From Devosia yakushimensis (GTDB lineage: Bacteria > Pseudomonadota > Alphaproteobacteria > Rhizobiales > Devosiaceae): a stretch of 64,000 nucleotides of DNA. A program made the translations under genes and the position numbers. Every line of letters begins with the position of its first letter. Position 1 is the stretch's first letter. The DNA is taken from contig NZ_BSNG01000001.1 of the NCBI RefSeq assembly GCF_030159855.1, positions 434,001 through 498,000 on the forward strand, in the 5' to 3' direction. The notes below the pieces were generated by a model. It was not told the origin of the DNA and made no database searches. It saw only the letters and a program-made list of their open reading frames with translations. Shown in pieces: positions 9,073 to 17,418 of this stretch.

Positions 9073-9358
9073 AACGCGGCAGGTGGTGCTGGATGGCGCG
9101 TCGTGGCAGAGCCGCGACGATGTCTACCAGGCCATCGAGATCGCCATTGGCCCCAGCTATTTCGGGCGCAATCTCGATGCCCTCTGGGATATCTTGCGGA
9201 CGCCGGAAGATAGCGTCCTCAAGCCACCCTATGCGCTGCTGGTGCGCGGTGCCGGGTCTGCCGGCGCCGAGGCGCGGCAAACCATTGCCGATATTGCCGC
9301 TGTTTTTGCCGAGGCGCGAGCGAGCGGCCAGGACGTCGATCTCACCATTCTCGACTAG
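9065..9358 (+). CDS. Barstar-family protein
   Basis: 97 residues. The central motif YFGRNLDALWDIL keeps the tyrosine and the two aspartates that barstar uses to plug barnase. The family is defined by ribonuclease inhibitors, but no barnase-like gene is next to it, and it sits by 8-bp overlap between two sugar dehydrogenases. It may inhibit an RNase encoded elsewhere, or be a barstar-fold protein with another partner. The start ATG at 9065 lies inside the end of the upstream gene, consistent with coupled translation. Confidence 0.85.
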   Translation: MAETRQVVLDGASWQSRDDVYQAIEIAIGPSYFGRNLDALWDILRTPEDSVLKPPYALLVRGAGSAGAEARQTIADIAAVFAEARASGQDVDLTILD

Positions 9359-9367
9359 GAGAGCCTC

Positions 9368-10153
9368 ATGGACTTGAATCTGCGCGACAAGGTCGCCGTT
9401 ATCACGGGTGGAACAGTGGGTATCGGGTTGGCCGTTGCCGAGGGATTGGCGGCGGAGGGGGCAAACCTGGTGCTGGTGGGCCGCGACAAGCTGCGGGGTG
9501 ATGACGCGGCGTCGCGGGTAGCCGACAGGTTCGGCATTATCGCCACGGCGATCAGCGCCGATGTCGCGACCGCGCAAGGGTGCGATGCGGTGATCAAGGG
9601 CACGGCCAAAGCCTTTGGCGGGGCCGATATCCTGATCAATAATGCCGGGACCGGCTCAAACGAGACCATTGCCGAAGCCGACGATGCCAAGTGGCAATAT
9701 TATTGGGACCTGCATGTGATGGCCGCGGTGCGGCTGGCGCGAGGGCTGGTGCCGGGGATGAAGAAGCGCGGCGGCGGCGTGGTGCTGCACAATGCCTCGA
9801 TCTGCGCGGTGCAGCCGCTGTGGTACGAGCCGATCTACAACACCACCAAGGCGGCCCTGATGATGTTTTCCAAGACTTTGGCCAATGAGGTGGTGGGCGA
9901 CAATATCCGCGTCAACACGATCAATCCCGGGCTGGTGCTGACGCCGGACTGGGTGAAGACCGCCAAGCAGATTGCCGGGGAAGATGGCTGGCAGGCGCAT
10001 CTGCAAGGGGTGGCCGACGAGGCGGGCGGCATGAAGCGCTTTGCGACGCCCGAGGAGCTGGCCAATTTCTTCGTCTTCATGTGCTCGGACAAGGCCAGTT
10101 ATTCGACTGGTTCGACCTATTTTGTCGATGGTGGCTGGCTCAAGACGGTCTGA
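9368..10153 (+). CDS. Short-chain dehydrogenase/reductase (SDR)
   Basis: 261 residues of classical SDR fold. The cofactor motif is TGGTVGIG, followed by NNAG, and the catalytic YNTTK (YxxxK) has a serine about 13 residues before it. C-terminal FVDGGWLKTV is typical. The start has GGAG 6 nt upstream, 9 bp after the barstar-like stop, so it is in the same transcript. Together with the zinc dehydrogenase it probably handles a polyol or a lactone/keto-sugar intermediate; the exact step is not readable. Confidence 0.88.
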   Translation: MDLNLRDKVAVITGGTVGIGLAVAEGLAAEGANLVLVGRDKLRGDDAASRVADRFGIIATAISADVATAQGCDAVIKGTAKAFGGADILINNAGTGSNETIAEADDAKWQYYWDLHVMAAVRLARGLVPGMKKRGGGVVLHNASICAVQPLWYEPIYNTTKAALMMFSKTLANEVVGDNIRVNTINPGLVLTPDWVKTAKQIAGEDGWQAHLQGVADEAGGMKRFATPEELANFFVFMCSDKASYSTGSTYFVDGGWLKTV

Positions 10154-10218
10154 GGGCTGCGGAACCAAGCGAGCAGGCTTCCGGTTGTGACAGCAGCGCC
10201 ACAATCAGGGTCTGTGCC

Positions 10219-10749
10219 ATGGATGCCGGCAATGCATTCGGCTATGTCGATACTTTCCTGCCCCAGCATATCATCGCCATTCGCCTGCTGATCGCGGCCA
10301 TCCTGGGGGCGATGATCGGCTTTGAGCGGGAATGGCACACGGCCGAAGCGGGGCTGCGCACCCATATCCTGATCGCGGTGGCGGCCGCGCTTTTCACGAT
10401 TCTGGCCTTCGAGATATTCCATACCATCCAGGGGGAAGGACGCTCCAATCCCGACCCGATCCGTGCCGTAGAGGCGGTGACGGCCGGCATAGCCTTTCTT
10501 GGGGCCGGCGCCATTTTCCGGCGCGGCGGGGGTGTGCAGGGGCTCACCACCGGCGCGGGAATGTGGCTGGCAGGGGCGGTGGGCGTCGCGACGGCGCTTG
10601 GCTATTATCTGATTGCATTGGGCGTGGCGGTGTTGGCGGTGGCAATTCTCGCCATGCTGCGATTTTTTGCCCATCAGGTGGTGGGGCGCGATGCCCAGCC
10701 GGGCGCCCATGAGGGAAAAGGGCCGCGGGGAGAAGCAGATGGAGATTGA
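10219..10749 (+). CDS. MgtC/SapB-family membrane protein
   Basis: 176 residues with about five membrane helices. It shows the MgtC hallmarks: AAILGAMIGFERE in the first helix-loop, AGLRTHILIAVAAAL, AGIAFLGAGAIFRRG and GLTTGAGMWLAGAVG. MgtC proteins inhibit the F1Fo ATP synthase in Salmonella and are linked to Mg2+ limitation or acid; most environmental homologues are uncharacterised. The start at 10219 was chosen over longer in-frame starts because the extra residues overlap the SDR gene and look non-coding. An unusually long hydrophilic tail follows the last helix. Confidence 0.85.
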   Translation: MDAGNAFGYVDTFLPQHIIAIRLLIAAILGAMIGFEREWHTAEAGLRTHILIAVAAALFTILAFEIFHTIQGEGRSNPDPIRAVEAVTAGIAFLGAGAIFRRGGGVQGLTTGAGMWLAGAVGVATALGYYLIALGVAVLAVAILAMLRFFAHQVVGRDAQPGAHEGKGPRGEADGD

Positions 10750-11296
10750 TGGCGCGCGCGGAGGGACATGCGCGCAGCCCTGCTCCTCCCCCCGTACGGC
10801 ACGCGACCGGGAGGTGTCGCGACCGCGCCCTGGTGCCTCGCCCCCTTGGAGCAGGGCCGGCACATCCCCTCCGGCGCAAGGTGCAAGCTGCCGGACGGGT
10901 TAGACGAATGGCGGGGAGGGAGCTTGGGAATGCAAGGCCAGCCCAAAGGCAGAACTTGCGGGCGTCGCTCCCCGCCGAGGCATGCAACCTGTGGACGCAG
11001 GAGTTGCATGCCAACTGGCGCCGGACGATTGGCATCCGGAAACAAAGAGAATCGGCCACACCGCCATTGCTGGCGGGGGCCGAGCGAGTCTTGCATGGTC
11101 AAGAATGTCAGCGGAGGCGCCGCACCACCGCAGACGAGGTCGCGCCACAAACAGGCGCCGACACATGGCCTATGCGCGAAGCCGGCGGTGGGAAACAGGC
11201 AAAGCGGGGTAATGCAAAGGTAACATTCGCTTGAATTTTACATGTAAAGGAGGATGATCTCCGCGCTGCCCGGGGAGGTGTACCGTTAGTCCCTCT
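10750..11296. other. 547-bp intergenic region; inverted repeat at 10979-11012
   Basis: No convincing gene: the open frames here are rich in Arg/Ala/Pro, lack ribosome sites and overlap one another. It contains a perfect 10-bp inverted repeat (GGCATGCAAC, loop 14 nt) at 10979-11012. Near 11240-11278 there is an AT-rich patch followed by AAAGGAGG and GGGGAGG, probably the leader of the next gene. Confidence 0.5.
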
Positions 11297-13003
11297 GTGC
11301 CAGAGCGTGATCAGATCCTTGTGGCACTCGGCCGGTTGCTCGAGTGGCCCGAAATTGCGCGCTCGCCGCAGCTGGCGCGCTTTGCCAGCTATATCGTCGA
11401 ACGCACGCTCGATGGCGAGCAGCAGGCCATCAAGGCCTATTCGATAGCGGTGGACGTATTCGGCCGCCCGGCCGATTTCGACCCGCAGGCAGACCCCATC
11501 GTGCGGGTGCAGGCGCGGCGGCTGCGGGCTTTGCTCCACACTTATTATCAGGGCGCCGGAGCCAGCGAGCGTGTGCGGATACGCCTGCCCGTGGGCCGCT
11601 ATGTGCCTGACTTCGACCTGGTTGATACCGAGACATTGCCGGCGCCGCCTGTCGTCGAGGAAGAGCCGGTCCCCGCGCCATCCAGGCCACGGGGGAGCAT
11701 AACGCTTTCCTGGTTTGCGCTGGCCGTCATCGCGCTGGGCACGGGGGCGCTTGCGTTCTCCCTGGCGACCTGGCAGCCCCGACAGGAGGCGCTGACCCTG
11801 GCTGCCGGCGCGGTGCAGCGACCCAGCCTGGGTGTGTCGGAATTCCAAAATCTCACCGGGCAGGGGCGGGGACCCTTGTCGGTATCGGGTCTTGCCATCG
11901 AATTGGTGACCGATCTCGAAGCCTTTGACACCATGGATGTGCGCTATGACGGCGGTCCGACGCCCGCAGCCCAACCGGCTTCGCCGGGTGGCTTCGCGCT
12001 TAGCGGCATTGCGCGGATCGATGCCGATATGGTGCAATATAGTGCCATTCTCACCGATACGCGCACCAGCGATATCGTCTGGAGCGATGTCATCTCGCTG
12101 CCATTGGCGCGGGCCAGCGAACCTCTGGCGCTTGACGAGGTGTCGCGCCGGCTCAGCCTTGTGCTGGGCAGCACAAGAGGGCCGGTCCATGCCCAGGCGC
12201 GGCAGTTTCTGGCTTCCGGCGCCCCATTGACCGGCAATGAAAACGCCTATCTCTGCCGGGTGGCCTTCGATCTTTATCGCGATACGGGCAGTGCCGAGGC
12301 GGCGGATCGGGCCAGGACGTGCTTTGCGGCTGTGCCTCAAAGCGAAGGCGAAAAGCCGGTGGCTCTGGCGGCGGCAGCGAGCCTCATGGCCGAAATGGGC
12401 GAAGACAGCACGGCAACGGACCGCTATCGCACGGCCCAGGCCGATATGGCGCGGGCCATTGCCGGTTCCCCGGTCAGTGCATTTGTGTGGGAGCAGCAGG
12501 CACGATTGTTCGAAACCCTGGGTGCAATCGTCGAGGCGGAAGCCGCTTTCGGCTCGGCTACGCAACTCAATCCGGCCAGTGCCGATGCCCTGGCGGGTTA
12601 TGCCCGGCTGCTGGCTTTTTCCGGCCGGCTCGACGATGCCAGATCTCTGGCGGAGCAATCGATCAATGCGGCGCCCAGTCCGCCCGCCTGGTATTTCGGT
12701 GTGCCGGCGCTCTTGGCGCTGCGCGATCGCGACTTCTCCACGGCGATAGCCGATGCCGAAATCTATGCCGCGGCGGATCGGGAACTGGGGCCGGTGCTGG
12801 CCATCATGGCGGCGCAGGAGGCCGGGGATAGCGCCATCGTCAATCGCTATCTGCCCCAGGTGCTGGAAATTGCCAGTTTCCGGGCGGCGGGCGTATTGCC
12901 GCAATTGCGCAAGCGCATCAGCGATGCCGGCCTATTGGGGCGGATCGGGGCGACGTTGGCGGCGGCTGGTGTGCCGCCGTCGTCGCTCAATGGCCGGTTT
13001 TGA
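11297..13003 (+). CDS. Membrane-anchored TPR protein with a regulator-like N-terminal domain
   Basis: 568 residues, function unknown. Residues about 1-108 form a small domain with SPQLARFASYIVE and FDPQADPIVRVQARRLR. This domain is common at the N-terminus of alphaproteobacterial proteins often annotated as adenylate cyclases or TPR proteins, and looks like a DNA- or protein-binding module. A single helix (about 134-158) follows, then a periplasmic domain and TPR-like repeats (about 300-520). The start is a GTG at 11297, since an in-frame stop lies at 11255 and no ATG intervenes; GGGGAGG is rather far (18 nt). The layout recalls CadC/ToxR-like one-component sensors. Confidence 0.75.
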   Translation: MPERDQILVALGRLLEWPEIARSPQLARFASYIVERTLDGEQQAIKAYSIAVDVFGRPADFDPQADPIVRVQARRLRALLHTYYQGAGASERVRIRLPVGRYVPDFDLVDTETLPAPPVVEEEPVPAPSRPRGSITLSWFALAVIALGTGALAFSLATWQPRQEALTLAAGAVQRPSLGVSEFQNLTGQGRGPLSVSGLAIELVTDLEAFDTMDVRYDGGPTPAAQPASPGGFALSGIARIDADMVQYSAILTDTRTSDIVWSDVISLPLARASEPLALDEVSRRLSLVLGSTRGPVHAQARQFLASGAPLTGNENAYLCRVAFDLYRDTGSAEAADRARTCFAAVPQSEGEKPVALAAAASLMAEMGEDSTATDRYRTAQADMARAIAGSPVSAFVWEQQARLFETLGAIVEAEAAFGSATQLNPASADALAGYARLLAFSGRLDDARSLAEQSINAAPSPPAWYFGVPALLALRDRDFSTAIADAEIYAAADRELGPVLAIMAAQEAGDSAIVNRYLPQVLEIASFRAAGVLPQLRKRISDAGLLGRIGATLAAAGVPPSSLNGRF

Positions 13004-13336
13004 TCAATGCGTCGATGACTGGGAAAAAAGATTGATGACGAGCACGCCCGCCAGGATCAGGCCAATGCCGATCAACGCCGGTAGATCGAGCGTCTGGCCA
13101 TAGGCAAAATAGGCAATGATCGAGACCAGAATGATGCCGACCCCGGACCAGATAGCATAGCCGATGCCGACCGGAATGGTCTGGAGCGCCAGCGAGAAAA
13201 AATAGAAGGTAATGACATAGCCCACCACCACCACGATCGAAGGGCCCAGCTGGGTGAACCCGGCCGAGGCCCGCAGGAAGGACGTGGCGATCACTTCGCC
13301 GACAATGGCGATCAATAGATAGACGGCGCCGTTCAT
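13004..13336 (-). CDS. Small multidrug resistance (SMR/EmrE-type) transporter
   Basis: 110 residues, four membrane helices. It keeps the key membrane glutamate in AIVGEVIATSFL (position about 13-14) that couples proton and cation exchange, and GIGYAIWSGVG, matching the EmrE/QacC subgroup. It probably exports quaternary cations or guanidinium-type compounds as a homodimer. Its stop abuts the stop of the TPR gene with no bases between, so the two genes are convergent. No second SMR gene is beside it. Confidence 0.9.
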   Translation of the reverse strand: MNGAVYLLIAIVGEVIATSFLRASAGFTQLGPSIVVVVGYVITFYFFSLALQTIPVGIGYAIWSGVGIILVSIIAYFAYGQTLDLPALIGIGLILAGVLVINLFSQSSTH

Positions 13337-13413
13337 GGCCCCTCCAACGCATGGGAATTGATCCCAGACTAAGCCATCGGATATGCGCCGGACAGCCGGG
13401 TTTGTTGCACAGC

Positions 13414-14703
13414 TTAGCCAAAAATGGCTTGTGCAAGTCCGACAAATCGGACCCCGCGCTCCTCGAAATTCTTGAATTGGTTATAGGAAGGCGCGCCCGG
13501 CGAGAGGATGAGCGCATCAAAACGCTCCTTGTAGGCGTGCAGGGCATGCATGGCCGTTTCGAGATCGGGCTCGGCCAGGACGGTAATATGTGGCGCGGCG
13601 ACCCGCGTGGCAGCGGCCAGGCGCGCGCCCGTCACCGGCAGGCAGGCGAGAGTTGTCACGCCATAGCCTGCCAGCAGGCTTGCCAGCTCGGTATAGTCCT
13701 GCTCGCGCTCATGGCCACCGGCGATAAGGGCAATGCGAAAGCCCTTATAGGCGGCCAGTGCCGCCTTGGTCGCCTCGGGGGTGGTCGAGATCGAGTCATT
13801 GACGAAGATGGTGCCGCCGAACTGGTGTTCCTCGAGCCGGTGGGGCAGGGGTACGAAGGCGGCGATGCCGGCCACCACGCCATTCAGGCTTGCTCCGGCC
13901 GCCAGGGCGATCTGGGCGGCAAGGCGGGCATTGTCGATATTGTGGCTGCCCTTGAGGCGCGAGCCCATCGCTGCCTTGTCGATGGCGGCCCGCTCCTCGC
14001 GCGTCAAATCGCGCAAGAGGCGGCGATGGTCGCGTACGGCCTGAGCGACCAGCGCATTGCCCCTGGCTCCCGCGCCCAGCGCCACCGGGAAACTGCCTTC
14101 CCGGTCGATCAGATGCAGCTTGTCGTGGAAGTAGCGCTCGACCGAACCGTGCCAGTCGACATGTTCGGGATAAAGATTGGTGACCGCCGCTATGTCGGGC
14201 AGGAAATTCATGTCCGAGGTCTGGTAGCTCGACAATTCGAAGATGACGACCGGATGGCGATCGGCGATGTCGAGCGGGGCGACGCCGACATTGCCGGCGA
14301 GCCCCGCATCGATCCCCGACCGCGTCAGCATCAGATGGGTCAGCGTGGCGGTGGTCGATTTGCCCTTGGTGCCGGTAATGGCGATGACCGTGCGGCCGTG
14401 GCGATAGGTTGCGCCCCAGAGGTTGAGATTGGACGTCACCGGAATGCCGGCATGGCGGGCAATGTCGAACACCGGTTTGTAGCGTGAGACGCCCGGGCTT
14501 TTCACGATGATGCCGAAGCGATGCTCGTGAATGGCCGCTCCGAGATCTTCGGTTGCGATTTGTTCGGTGCCCGGAATATCGGCCGCGCCACTGTCGACGG
14601 TGACATAGAGTTTGAGATCGGGCTGGCGGGCCTTCAGGAAGCCAGCGGTGGAAATGGCCTCGCGGCCCGCACCATAGAGCAGGACAGGTTCCTCAAACCG
14701 CAT
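13414..14703 (-). CDS. murD2: UDP-MurNAc-L-Ala-L-Glu ligase, MurD2 type
   Basis: 429 residues of the Mur ligase family: ATP-binding loop GTKGKSTTATLTHLML, ELSSYQTSD, NLYPEHVDWHGS, and C-terminal LSPGAPSYNQFKNFEERG. The start is the ATG at 14703, overlapping the end of the upstream murL-like gene by 11 bp; an in-frame ATG 21 bp earlier lies deeper in murL. Known biology: in Xanthomonas, MurD2 adds L-Glu to UDP-MurNAc-L-Ala and MurL then epimerises the terminal residue to D-Glu, bypassing MurI. The pairing with a MurL-like gene is the main reason for this call over ordinary MurD. Confidence 0.85.
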   Translation of the reverse strand: MRFEEPVLLYGAGREAISTAGFLKARQPDLKLYVTVDSGAADIPGTEQIATEDLGAAIHEHRFGIIVKSPGVSRYKPVFDIARHAGIPVTSNLNLWGATYRHGRTVIAITGTKGKSTTATLTHLMLTRSGIDAGLAGNVGVAPLDIADRHPVVIFELSSYQTSDMNFLPDIAAVTNLYPEHVDWHGSVERYFHDKLHLIDREGSFPVALGAGARGNALVAQAVRDHRRLLRDLTREERAAIDKAAMGSRLKGSHNIDNARLAAQIALAAGASLNGVVAGIAAFVPLPHRLEEHQFGGTIFVNDSISTTPEATKAALAAYKGFRIALIAGGHEREQDYTELASLLAGYGVTTLACLPVTGARLAAATRVAAPHITVLAEPDLETAMHALHAYKERFDALILSPGAPSYNQFKNFEERGVRFVGLAQAIFG

Positions 14704-16117
14704 AGGCGGCCACCTTGGCGGCAAGCGCCGGCGGAATGTGATGATCGTGGCTGTCTGTCAGGCATTCGGCCATGGCAGCCTGCAGCTTGGGTTCGCCATA
14801 TTGGGCGAACAGGTCGGCCTTGACCGCGCGGACCACGGCCGCCTCATGCCAATCGGCATGGCGCGTCAGCGTATAGAGGCACGCCGCGGCTTCGAGGATT
14901 TCTCCCACGCATTCCCAGGGCTTTTGCCCGGCCAGGCCCGAAAGTTCGCGGAACGAGGCCTCGTTGTCGAGATTGTCGAGCAGGTTCTTGCCGAAGATGG
15001 AGAGCAGCCTGTCCTTGGCCATGAAGGGAGCAAAGATCAGAAAGACGAAATGGCACTTTGGGCATTCGCCGCACCAGAGGGGGCCGTCATTGCCGGTCAG
15101 CCGGAAATTGCGGTTGCAACTGGAAAAGACGTGGTCGAACTTGGTCTCATGGGTGAAGAGCGAGGCGATGCGCGCTTCCGAATAGGGACGCAGCAGGGAG
15201 TAGTATTTCAATGCTCCGCCGGTCGCGTCGGACAGGATCGAGGCGATCAGCAGTTCGAAGCCCAGCGACTTGGAATATTGGTGGTTGGTTTCGCGGCCGT
15301 CGAATTCGACATTGCCCTCGCTGGCCGAGCGCTCGTTGGAGAGCACGATCTGGTTGAAACCGAACAGCACCGCACAGAGCGCGGCGATCATGGAATTGAT
15401 CGCGGTCGAGGGCACATGGCCATTGTAATAGCCGGGTTCCCTGGAGAGGCGGATCATCTCGGCGTCGAGGGTGCGGGTGACATAGACCGGCTTGGTGCCG
15501 ATCTTGTCGACGGAGGTGATGATCGGACCCTTGGGATTGACGGCAAAGGGCGTGAAATCGAGGCCGACCGCGGTCAGCAGATCAACGCTGACCAGCGAAT
15601 CCTTGCCGCCGCCAATCGGCAGCAATGCACGATCGGGCAGCGACACCGCCGGCTTGACGGCTTCGGCGTCATGGGGGGCCGAGATGGTCAACTTGCCGAA
15701 ACGGGCGAGATTGTTGCGGGCATAGAACTCGCCCAGCCCATTTTCATAGACATCGATGGCGAAAGCCCGTTCGGCCTCGCTCAGCGCAATATTGGGGGCA
15801 GTAATCTCAAAGGGTGCGCGCAGCTTGAAATAGCTGACACCCAGCACGATTGCCGTCAGGTCGAGCAGCTTGACGAAGGCGGGGCTGGCCGCTTTTTCCG
15901 CATCAGCTTCTGGCAGCGTCAGGGTCTCGGTGAAACTTTTGCCGCCCAGGCCATAGGTGAAAACGGCCTGGCCCGTCGCCGGATTGAAGGTAGGGCGCTC
16001 GATGAGAAATTGTTCGGTCACGGGGCTGATCACACCTTTAAGTTGCCAATCATATAAGTGATTTGCCGCCGTGGCGGGAGTGGGGCGCTTTTTTGTGTCG
16101 AAAACCGGACATGTCAT
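14693..16117 (-). CDS. murL: UDP-MurNAc-L-alanyl-L-glutamate epimerase, MurL-like
   Basis: 474 residues as drawn. It contains a PP-loop-like LLPIGGGKDSLVS and the cysteine pair WCGECPKC, and matches what I recall of MurL, the glycopeptidyl-glutamate epimerase first described from Xanthomonas oryzae. It lies directly upstream of and overlapping murD2, as in that system. The start is uncertain: the ATG at 16117 leaves only 50 bp to a divergent gene and its first 28 residues look non-coding, so a GTG at 16033 is an alternative. Whether MurI and ordinary MurD are also encoded in this genome cannot be seen. Confidence 0.82.
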   Translation of the reverse strand: MTCPVFDTKKRPTPATAANHLYDWQLKGVISPVTEQFLIERPTFNPATGQAVFTYGLGGKSFTETLTLPEADAEKAASPAFVKLLDLTAIVLGVSYFKLRAPFEITAPNIALSEAERAFAIDVYENGLGEFYARNNLARFGKLTISAPHDAEAVKPAVSLPDRALLPIGGGKDSLVSVDLLTAVGLDFTPFAVNPKGPIITSVDKIGTKPVYVTRTLDAEMIRLSREPGYYNGHVPSTAINSMIAALCAVLFGFNQIVLSNERSASEGNVEFDGRETNHQYSKSLGFELLIASILSDATGGALKYYSLLRPYSEARIASLFTHETKFDHVFSSCNRNFRLTGNDGPLWCGECPKCHFVFLIFAPFMAKDRLLSIFGKNLLDNLDNEASFRELSGLAGQKPWECVGEILEAAACLYTLTRHADWHEAAVVRAVKADLFAQYGEPKLQAAMAECLTDSHDHHIPPALAAKVAAYAV

Positions 16118-16167
16118 TCGTTGTATGTCTGAAGGCCGCGAGGCGGTCCAATTTGAGGAGACGAAAA

Positions 16168-16584
16168 ATGCGTGTCTTGGTTTTTGTCAAAGCCAATGAA
16201 GACAGTGAAGCGGGGGTAATGCCCTCCACCGAGCTGCTCGAAGCCATGGGCAAATACAATGAAGAGCTGGTCGATGCCGGCATCATGAAGGGCGGCGATG
16301 GGCTGCAACCTTCCAAAAAGGGCAAGCGCATCCTGTTCGACGGCTCAAGCCGCACCGTCATCGACGGTCCCTTCACCGAGACCAAGGAGCTGGTTGCCGG
16401 TTTCTGGGTCTGGGAGGTCAAGGACATGGAGGAGGCGGTGGCCTGGGCCCGGCGCTGTCCCAACCCCATGGACGGCGGCGGCGTGCTGGAAATCCGTCCG
16501 GTATTCGAGATGAGTGATTTCGGCGAGGCCATGACCTCCGATGTGGCCGAAATTCACAATCGGGTACGCGATAAATCCAATTAG
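16168..16584 (+). CDS. YCII/DGPF-domain protein
   Basis: 138 residues; small dimeric alpha/beta barrel family of unknown function. The family motif DGPFTETKELVAGFW is intact, and WARRCP is typical. The ATG at 16168 has GAGGAG 7 nt upstream; longer in-frame starts lack a site. DGPF proteins are often found beside ECF sigma factors, but here the next gene is an alpha/beta hydrolase 34 bp downstream, probably co-transcribed. Its promoter must lie in the short divergent gap with the murL gene. Confidence 0.88.
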   Translation: MRVLVFVKANEDSEAGVMPSTELLEAMGKYNEELVDAGIMKGGDGLQPSKKGKRILFDGSSRTVIDGPFTETKELVAGFWVWEVKDMEEAVAWARRCPNPMDGGGVLEIRPVFEMSDFGEAMTSDVAEIHNRVRDKSN

Positions 16585-16618
16585 CGCCATCATTGCTCAA
16601 ACCGCAGGAGACAATCCG

Positions 16619-17410
16619 ATGAGCACCACCAGCAACACGGGCAAGGTCCCGGTCGGCGGCGCCGAAATCTACTACGAGATCCATGGCGACGGGCCGTCGC
16701 TGGTGCTGTTGCATGGCGGCGTCAACCCGTCTGCAACCTTCGGCGCCCCGCTGGCCGTGATGGCCAAGACGCACAAGGTGATCGCCATTCATATGCGCGG
16801 CCACGGCTTCAGCACGGACGGCGACGGGCCGTGGTCGTCCGAGCTGATGGCCGACGATGTCGCGGCCGTGCTCCGGCAGCTCGGCATCGGCAAGGCTCGC
16901 TTCATGGGCTATTCGCTCGGTGCCGCCGTGGCACTGCAGGTCGCGATCCGGCACCCAGAACTGGTCGAAAAGCTGGTGGTCGTCTCCGTGGCCTTCCGCA
17001 CCGATGGCGACTTTCCCGAGGTCCGGCAGGCCTTCGCGAAAATGCCTGATATGGCCGCCGCTATCGGCCAGCAACTGGCGGCCTCGCCGCTCGCGCAGCT
17101 CTACCCCGGCGTCGACTGGGAGAGCGTGATGCGCAAGAGCGGCGAGATGAATCTGCCCGGCCACGATTGGACCGAGGGCATCAAGACGATCAAGGCCCCG
17201 ATTCTGCTGGTCTTTGCGGATGCGGATTCCATACGGCCCGAACATATGGTCGAGTTCTGGCAGCTGCTCGGGGGCGGTCTGCACGACGCCGGACTTGACG
17301 GCTCCCAGCGCCCCGCCGGCCAGCTCGCTATCCTTCCCAACACGACACATTACAGCCTGATCGACTCGCCGCTCCTTACCGAGGTCGCGACGGCCTTCCT
17401 TATGCAGTAG
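16619..17410 (+). CDS. Alpha/beta-fold hydrolase
   Basis: 263 residues. The oxyanion-side motif LLHGGVNPS, nucleophile elbow GYSLGAAV, acid FADADSI and catalytic histidine NTTHYSL make a complete Ser-Asp-His triad. The start ATG at 16619 follows GCAGGAG by 8 nt; upstream in-frame codons overlap the DGPF gene. The protein is cytoplasmic. The substrate is unknown; similarity is to the general esterase/haloperoxidase-like group. Codon usage is somewhat more C-ending than its neighbours, a weak hint of separate origin. Confidence 0.85.
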   Translation: MSTTSNTGKVPVGGAEIYYEIHGDGPSLVLLHGGVNPSATFGAPLAVMAKTHKVIAIHMRGHGFSTDGDGPWSSELMADDVAAVLRQLGIGKARFMGYSLGAAVALQVAIRHPELVEKLVVVSVAFRTDGDFPEVRQAFAKMPDMAAAIGQQLAASPLAQLYPGVDWESVMRKSGEMNLPGHDWTEGIKTIKAPILLVFADADSIRPEHMVEFWQLLGGGLHDAGLDGSQRPAGQLAILPNTTHYSLIDSPLLTEVATAFLMQ

Positions 17411-17418
17411 CGCTCAGC

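Noticed and set aside
10746..11234. Several overlapping frames between the MgtC and TPR genes
   Set aside because: No ribosome sites, Arg/Ala/Pro-rich composition, mutually overlapping; treated as intergenic DNA.
11254..11289. Twelve-codon leader peptide frame before the TPR gene
   Set aside because: The strong AAAGGAGG abuts its ATG with no spacing, and there is no terminator-antiterminator pattern or run of one amino acid.
11108..12904. 598-codon open frame antisense to the TPR gene
   Set aside because: Arg/Gly/His-rich mirror product with no recognisable fold; the plus-strand frame has helix, TPR and conserved N-terminal blocks.
13351..16057. Long plus-strand frames across murD2 and murL
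   Set aside because: Antisense shadows; the minus strand carries Mur ligase and MurL motifs throughout.
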